Positions 58,279 through 64,000 of a stretch of DNA of 64,000 nt are shown here, piece after piece. Position 1 is the first letter of the stretch, and each line of letters begins with the position of its first letter. The notes under the pieces are model-generated. The model was not told the DNA's origin. It saw nothing but the letters and a program-made list of their open reading frames with translations, and did no database searches. A program made the translations under genes and the position numbers. This stretch comes from Gracilaria caudata (taxonomy: Eukaryota > Rhodophyta > Florideophyceae > Gracilariales > Gracilariaceae): NCBI GenBank assembly GCA_030374735.1, contig JASCIV010000002.1, forward strand, positions 1 through 64,000, given 5' to 3'.

Positions 58279-60497
58279 CGAAGACAAATAGGGCCACTTC
58301 ACATCGTTTCTCAACATAATGCATATACTCGAGCGTATCACGGAAGATGATTCTCGTTCCAAGCTTTGAAGCAGCAGGGAACATTTCTTGCGAGAATCGG
58401 GACGTGAGTTAATGTCTGAGGATTTCTAAGGCTATTGCATTTGACAAGGACAATGCAAATACTTAGTGGCCCGCTCTGCATCGCAAATCGAGGGGATCAA
58501 CACCGCTATTTTCCATAGGTCTCTATAAACAAAAACATGAAGTGAGCTACTTCGTAAAAAGAACTTGTGACATATAATTACGTATTCACGGAGGACAGTG
58601 CCGGGAGCAACAAGAACCAGTTGCGGACCTTCTTGTGGCTCTTGGGTGAAAACCGTAATTTGGTTCGGCGTTGACCCATAGGCAAGTAAGATCCGTGGTA
58701 AGGTCATAACGAGCTTCGACAGACATCGCAAAGGCCCATTTCGCTGTCGAAATCTGCTGTGTATATCGCGTCATACTGGCATATGTATCACCATCAGGCC
58801 ATCCACATTTATTCTTGTGCCTCAAGCTATAAGATCGTCGGAATTTGAAAAGGTTCGAGGTTTATTGAGAGCTATGGAAGTCAGTCTTTCGACTAGATTT
58901 TCAACTTCACCGGTCGATTGCATTTTGGAGCGAGAAAAACTTGGCAAAGCTAGTCGAGCGCTCTCGAGTGTTCAGGTCTGGAACAGGCTTATCATGTGAT
59001 CTCTACGAAACACAGTTCCGTGAAGATTATCGCCATTTATCGTACGGCACCTCTCAGTTCGGGTTGTAAGGTTCCCTTCAACTCAGACAATTTCGGATTC
59101 TTTTGGCTTAACGCCCTTAACGTTATCCATGTACCCTTGTAGAGAGTTCATATCATAGTGATATTAAAAGCTTTCACAGGAATAAATCTGTAACACTTCC
59201 CGGACTTTTGTTCTTTCTAATTGTAATTGTGCGACTCATCTGTCAGGAAAGAGATTTTTATGCACCTGTCGCCCTAATGTGTTGAACAACGTCGAACATT
59301 ATGTCCTGCGTTGTCCACGACGGACTCTGTCTCGAAGGCTCTGTCTGCCTTCTGCAAAGGATCGTCGGAATTTAACAGTACCGGAGATCATCAAGAAGTG
59401 GCCCGAAAAAATGTTAGGTTTCTTAGTGAGAGAGCGTTTCTTCCAACGCTCTGCGTAGAAATTGAACTATCGCGCCCGTAAATGAGAGAGAGAGAGAGAC
59501 AATTTCTCCTTTCTTCTAAGGAAAGATGACATTCTCCGGCAATCCTATGCATCGCGGAAAGCGTTGACAGAGTCTGTGTGGGTTGCATCATGCCGACACG
59601 TTCAAAACTTTGTGGAGTGGCTGTGGACAAGCTCCGTGACATCTGGAGACATTTGGCGATTTGCGCATTCTTCAATTACGTCGAAGGCACGGCAGGTAGG
59701 CTCATGGTCAAGCAGTGTTCTCTTCTTGCTTCGTAGCTACTAGCTTCAACCGCTATTCGCGAAACGCATTCCGCACTTTGGATCGCTCACAGCCGTAAAG
59801 TAGTTCGCATGCCGTTTGCGTTCTGACACATGTGTGGGGATGTCGTGGGTGGATGCGCAGTGCTCTAAAAGCGATTGGTTCGAGTGCGGAATTACTGGAA
59901 CGCTACCCTTGTACGAAGGATAGTAGGCTCGCCAAGTACCTTTGTACTTAGAATTGGAGAAAGTGAAATGTGGTCACCCTGGGCGACTGCACACGAGCCG
60001 TTTCCTATAGGAGTCCCAAACCACGTGGGTCCCAAATATACTTTTTTTACCAGATATTCTTCGTGTTGATTCTGGTTCACCCATTCCTTCATCAGTGTTC
60101 TCGGAAGTTGAACTGTCTTTCACATATTTCATCTCTCCTCACGCTTCTCTACATAACCTAAAGCTGTCATGCTCCAGAGCAGTTCTTATGCACATCTCGT
60201 TGCACGCCCCCTTTTCTTGCGTCCATCTATTGAAGAGGCTTTGACTTTTAGAATCACGTTTCCGCTTGTCTAGACATTGAAGTTTTTATCAGGAATATAC
60301 CATTGACATCTTACTCCTCAAGCATTAGGATGTCCTTTCCGGTGCAAGCCAAGCGACCTTAAAAGAATTTCGTGACAGTCGGACTAACGCTTTTGGAAAG
60401 TTATACAGTTTCCACATTCTTTTGTACTTATACTGGATCCTGAACGGGTCTTTACGTGCAAAACTCAGATCATACGACTTAAGTAATTTTCTGTTCA
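58279..60497. other. gene-poor region with retroelement-like debris
   Basis: About 2.2 kb. It contains the degraded reverse-transcriptase-tail-like frame at 59186-59458, a GA dinucleotide run near 59486-59500, and otherwise short frames only. No RNA gene is seen. The first part is 3' UTR of the coiled-coil gene. Confidence 0.45.
59186..59458 (+). mobile_element. retroelement C-terminal fragment (non-LTR-like), degraded
   Basis: A 90-codon open frame without ATG. It reads CTCRPNVLNNVEHYVLRCPR, a Cys-x-Cys ... Glu-His ... Cys-Pro pattern like the zinc-knuckle tail found after reverse transcriptase or RNase H in many non-LTR retrotransposons, where C-x-x-C is followed by E-x-x-x-H-x-x-x-x-C-P. 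It continues through EIIKKWPEKMLGFLVRERF to a stop. No reverse-transcriptase core was found upstream, so this is only a remnant. The LVRERF peptide and a 17-base identity recur near 5103-5119. Confidence 0.5.
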
Positions 60498-61535
60498 ATG
60501 ACATGCTTCGCTCTTCCCCCAGCTGGGATAATTACGACTAGAATGCCCCCTGGATTTCTGCCAATTAAGGGGGTGCCGCGCCCCGTGCATCGTCAAAGTC
60601 TTAGGGTTGCTGTGACAATGAAGCGTCCATCTAGCTCAATGCTGCCCCGCATTGTCGTCCTTCCTGGTGAGTTTAAGTAACACATTTCCTCTAAACAAAC
60701 ACGACATTTTCTGACATATCCAAATGCATGTCCCCACAAAGGCTTAGATGGAACGGATCTCTTGCTGGACCCTTTTCGCAAACAGCTATGTGCACCTGAT
60801 GATCCTGATCGAGTAATTGCAGTTGATTACCCGTATGACCGTATTCTCTCAGTTCCGGAGATAGCTTCTTTTGTTATAGACAACTACTTGTCAAAACTTG
60901 CAAGCGACAATCGAGGTTACGTGGTCGTGAATCAGTCCTTTTCGGGACATATTGGTTTGCAACTAGCTCGCCTTAATTTGCCCGGATTGCTTGAAGGGCA
61001 AGTATTTATCAACTCTTTTGTTTCCCCACCGGGTCCTTCATTCCTCCGAAATATTCCGTTAGGCGCGACGACCTCTTTCTTCAAGAATCAGCCACCTGCA
61101 TGGATGGTCAGTCGGTTTTTCTTAGGGCCAAATGCAAAGGGAATGGACCATGTCCAAAAACAGGCATCTCTAGTGCAGCCGGAAGTGATGACCCATCGAC
61201 TTTCGCTTTGTTTGAACGAGAATTCGTGGCATGCATGGCGCGATCGCAACTTGCTATGCTCGTCTCGAACGATGTATCTGCGCGGCGATGATGATTTTCT
61301 CATCTCTGAAAGGCAAGCGCGGCAGATGCGATCAGCGCGACCAGACATTTCATGGGTATCAGTGCCAAGTGGTCCTCACATGTTGTTGCAACGATATGGA
61401 ACCGATTGTGCTGCTGCCGTAGACGAATTTTGTGTTGGATTACACGAACGCTATTCATCTTTAGAGTCCTTCGTTTCGGGCGCGGCTTTCTTGGAGAAAG
61501 GCGAGGGAATAAGCTTGGAAACCCGCTCCCTATAG
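60498..61535 (+). CDS. alpha/beta hydrolase with plastid-type presequence (spliced)
   Basis: Two exons (60498-60666 and 60742-61535) around a 75-nt intron (donor GTGAGT, acceptor CCCACAAAG) give 320 aa in frame. Exon 1 encodes a basic, Pro/Ser-rich presequence and the first strand RIVVLPG; exon 2 completes the strand-loop as LPGLDGTDLLLDPF, typical of a bacterial-type esterase family. Nucleophile region VVVNQSFSGHIGLQ carries Ser~122 in a GxSxG-like turn (Asn and Ser at the outer positions, as in G-E-S-F-S-G relatives). An acid lies in YLRGDDDFLIS and the His in SGPHMLLQ. The 3' 85 bases of coding sequence overlap the converging DUF1295 gene. Substrate unknown. Confidence 0.8.
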
Positions 61536-62494
61536 TCGGCGTACGCTGGATATTTCTGCATCAATATCGTCTCTGATAAGAGCATTGTGGTTTGAAAGAG
61601 TACAATGTACAGCACAGGACCGATTAAAGTCCAGTTCAACCACTGCGAACTTGGTGAAATCGAAAACAAGTAGAAGAAACACCAAACCATGATTTCTCCG
61701 AAATAGTTCGGATGGCGACTCCAGACAAACAGTCCGGATTGCACAAAACCGCGTTTCACCTCATCAATTTGTTCCGGTGTCATATTCAGCTCCACGACAT
61801 CAGCCCTCTGCGAACCTTTCATCCATTTCGCTTTACGATTCTGAAAACATTGCTGTTGAAAATCTGCAATGGACTCGATAAGGATCGAGAGAGCCATTCC
61901 GATGGCCGCGATGATGTCAATGACTGTGAACTGCGGGCTAAGCCCTCGACCTGTCCACGCAATGTATAACGGAGATGATCCGAAGGCCAGAAGCAGTGTC
62001 ATGTTTCCAACAACCAAAACAGCGTAAGCAAGGGCAAATAGAAAGCCATTCTTGACAACATTGGCTCGAAGCCAGGGATAACGATAGTCCAGATGTCCAG
62101 GTCTGTAGTATCCACGAGTAAACGATCCATATGTTAGTCGAAGACCCCACGCAAAGACCAAGGCTGCCATGATCGTTAGTCTGAAGTCGAGAGAGGAGTT
62201 TGTCCGACGATCGTCGCTAATAACTGGATGGGACGCATATAGAAGAGCATAAACCATTGGAATGAATGTCCAGAAGCGATCGTTCCATGCGTATGAGCGG
62301 GTCAAGATACACAAAACCAACTGAATGAATATCAAGAAAGCAGTTATCCAAAAGGAAGTGACAACAGGGTTCAGTGCCACGATTGTATCGTATAAACTCG
62401 CCAAGGTGAAGTTGTTCACAAGCTCCGGTAGTACCCTGATGGAAGCGACGTTGATGGTGAGGATAACCTGAGAAAGATGGTGTGATGCACTCAT
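61451..62494 (-). CDS. DUF1295 / steroid 5-alpha-reductase-like membrane protein
   Basis: A 347-aa multi-spanning protein of the DUF1295 family, related to C-terminal steroid reductase and isoprenylcysteine methyltransferase folds. About seven to eight membrane helices are visible. The conserved segments are FWTFIPMVYALLYA, AWGLRLTYGSFTRGYYRPGHLDYRYPWLR, DFQQQCFQNRKAKWMK and the NADPH/AdoMet-site-like LFVWSRHPNYFGEIMVWCFFYLF. Family members are oxidoreductase-like membrane enzymes of uncertain substrate. The first ATG is at 62492-62494. The tail KKAAPETKDSKDE is hydrophilic. Its last 85 coding bases are antisense to the end of the hydrolase. Confidence 0.88.
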   Translation of the reverse strand: MSASHHLSQVILTINVASIRVLPELVNNFTLASLYDTIVALNPVVTSFWITAFLIFIQLVLCILTRSYAWNDRFWTFIPMVYALLYASHPVISDDRRTNSSLDFRLTIMAALVFAWGLRLTYGSFTRGYYRPGHLDYRYPWLRANVVKNGFLFALAYAVLVVGNMTLLLAFGSSPLYIAWTGRGLSPQFTVIDIIAAIGMALSILIESIADFQQQCFQNRKAKWMKGSQRADVVELNMTPEQIDEVKRGFVQSGLFVWSRHPNYFGEIMVWCFFYLFSISPSSQWLNWTLIGPVLYIVLFQTTMLLSETILMQKYPAYADYRERVSKLIPSPFSKKAAPETKDSKDE

Positions 62495-63583
62495 TGTGCC
62501 TGTCCTCTGCAGAATCCGACTACTGGGATTGGTGTTCGGGTTTTGCGTAAGAGAACTCGATACCCCCTGGATTCGCCCTTACCGTTGGGTATCCCCTTGT
62601 ATCCCTAAATCTACAAGCTCTCGTGCTCACTTTCTCACAATCTCACAGCTCTAGTGCAACCCAGAAGCCCAAGTTTTGCCCTTCCTAAACCGGGTTGATG
62701 CCGGAACAATCTACTCCGCGTTAGATTAGGATGATTGATTACTCTGGCCTCTTGGGCAAACTGGATATCAGCAACCACAACTAAATGCCTCTCGTCTTCC
62801 TGCTCCGAATGTGGAATGATTGCGGTGAAACGATTTCTACGAATGTACAACGATGGTCTTGCATATATCAGAGCGGCTGCTCGTCGCACCTAGTACGAAC
62901 CTCGCGGTCTATCACGGATCCCGCGAATGGAAAACAACACGAGAAGCGGCTGTTTTGAATACAACACAAGCCGTTGCAGAAGGGTATGGCTGGCAGTTTT
63001 GTGCGCAGAGGTGCGAAGGTAGATTCCAAGACAAAGCTCAACCACCGAACACTTCGACCAGTCTTTGCAGACGGGTTCTTTAAAAGAGACTCTTTCGTGG
63101 TTTTGCTGGATTGACAATCCAACCAAAATCATGCCGCAGATCAACGTTAGGGATATCGATATCCTAGTAAAATCCCGTACGGGATTCCATACATATCCAC
63201 TGCGGAGCGGTGTAAGCCATCGTTCCCATCATCATGATCCGAACGGTTGAGAATTTGGGCTGAATTGCCCTCTTCGCCTCTGGTTTCCTGGATACTGTAC
63301 CAAACTTTGATTCTAAACTCTGAATTTCAGTACGATAGCAGTTTTGCGACGGTCGGGGAGAACTTTTTGTACAAGGGTAACGCGAGTTGGGGATCACACA
63401 TGCAGAGGCTATTGACCGCTTTACTCGCGCAGGCGAGATATGTAATCGAGTAGAAGGCATTTGCGCTTACCATCTCTGCTGTGGGTGCGACGAAATCCAA
63501 AACAGTTCGAGAACATACGCAGGCGCAAAGAAAGGGGGCAGTCAACCGTTCACATTACTTCAATCAAGACATTACCACCTACC
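62495..63583. other. divergent intergenic region, possible unrecognised exons
   Basis: About 1.1 kb. Minus-strand frames (62635-62889, no ATG; 63164-63460, ATG) read somewhat like protein (for example RPSLYIRRNRFTAIIPHSEQEDERHL) but do not join into a convincing gene. No known RNA is seen. Confidence 0.35.
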
Positions 63584-64000
63584 ATGTTCAAACTTTTTGT
63601 GAGACTGGCCGTGCCGCTCCTGATGGCGATTGTGGGCGCACGCAAGGTCCTCAAAGCAGGCAAAAAGAGAAAGGAAGCGAAGAAGTTGGAGTCGGCTCCC
63701 GAAAGTGCAGAGCAGAGTGAAACTGGACCTGACTCGCCATTGGATCAACCCGCACACAACGAACTGTTCTGCATGGGGTCCGTTGCAAAACAGCCAAAGA
63801 GGAAACAGAGATTGTCCCGAACTTCATGGAACCGGGGCAGTAACAACATGGGCAGTCTCCACGGACAGCCAAGGTCTCCTGGAGGACGTGAAGTGGACAG
63901 CAATGTGCTGGATGTGGAGAGCTCGGCTCCCGTGGAATCCGAGAGAGGGGAAAGATCTAAACCTGAACCGGTGGAGCGACCGAGCACCAAGCGTTCGAGG
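63584..64000 (+). CDS. uncharacterised protein, runs off the window (3' incomplete)
   Basis: An open frame from an ATG in an ACCACC-rich context (CTACCATG) continues for 139 codons to the last base without a stop. It starts with a hydrophobic helix (FVRLAVPLLMAIVGARKVL) followed by Lys-rich (KAGKKRKEAKK) and Ser/Pro/Glu-rich disordered sequence. It could be a signal-anchored or membrane-tethered protein. Nothing else can be said without the rest. Confidence 0.55.
   Translation, partial: MFKLFVRLAVPLLMAIVGARKVLKAGKKRKEAKKLESAPESAEQSETGPDSPLDQPAHNELFCMGSVAKQPKRKQRLSRTSWNRGSNNMGSLHGQPRSPGGREVDSNVLDVESSAPVESERGERSKPEPVERPSTKRSR

Noticed and set aside
62635..63460. Minus-strand frames considered as a spliced gene upstream of the DUF1295 gene
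   Set aside because: No consistent donor-acceptor set joins them and no domain was recognised.
1..64000. CRISPR arrays, bacterial operons or phage genes
   Set aside because: No regularly spaced repeats. Short introns, 5' targeting peptides and the eukaryotic gene content show this is a nuclear chromosome.

Overview
The window is nuclear DNA from a photosynthetic eukaryote, most likely a red alga or another red-lineage alga. It encodes plastid-type proteins made in the cytosol with N-terminal targeting extensions (a PsbQ'-like lumen protein with a twin-arginine signal, a plastid-type HSP90, a folate/biopterin-type transporter, a Tic62/NmrA-like Rossmann protein). These sit beside ordinary eukaryotic nuclear genes (TSR1, MRD1/RBM19, TRM6, ELP6, a sirtuin, a bHLH factor, bromodomain and RING proteins) and a eukaryotic tRNA-Val. 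Introns are rare and short: three are well supported (80, 94 and 75 nt), one is needed to join two coding frames (74 nt), and one is optional (54 nt). The intron-poor, compact gene clusters separated by decayed non-coding stretches resemble florideophyte red algae such as Chondrus, but the species cannot be named from the sequence.

Layout. 1-3.2 kb: PsbQ'-like, ATP synthase subunit g-like and a proline-rich membrane protein. 3.2-6 kb: gene-poor, with a 51-bp near-perfect palindrome. 6-11 kb: a Tudor-like protein, a small spliced coiled-coil protein, tRNA-Val(CAC), ELP6-like and TSR1. 11.3-15 kb: ribonucleotide reductase large subunit and a plastid-type membrane protein. 15.9-21.1 kb: a nuclear basic protein, then a GC-rich divergent pair (bHLH factor and ARMT1/DUF89). 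21.1-25.8 kb: TRM6 and MRD1. 25.8-29.3 kb: gene-poor, with a broken partial copy of MRD1. 29.3-38.1 kb: SIRT6/7-like sirtuin, an unknown 541-aa protein, a DUF1415 protein and a large ankyrin-RING protein. 39.4-52.8 kb: FBT transporter, NmrA-like protein, rhodanese, an unknown membrane protein, a glycosyltransferase-like protein, a bromodomain-Tudor protein, an alpha/beta hydrolase and an NDUFA12/NDUFAF2-family protein. 53.5-58.3 kb: plastid HSP90 and an unknown coiled-coil nuclear protein behind two chained uORFs. 58.3-60.5 kb: gene-poor, with a degraded retroelement-like tail. 60.5-64 kb: a spliced alpha/beta hydrolase overlapping tail-to-tail with a DUF1295 membrane protein, then a gene running off the right edge.

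The most striking global feature is strand alternation. Of 31 protein genes, 26 of 30 neighbouring pairs switch strand, so genes form convergent pairs with very short or overlapping 3' ends and divergent pairs that share promoters. Many genes serve RNA and ribosome biogenesis (TSR1, MRD1, TRM6, ELP6, tRNA-Val) or organelle function. I found no bacterial operon, CRISPR array or intact mobile element. The more unusual signals are the alternating layout, the ATGA-chained uORFs, the antisense coding overlap, the MRD1 pseudogene and the palindromes.
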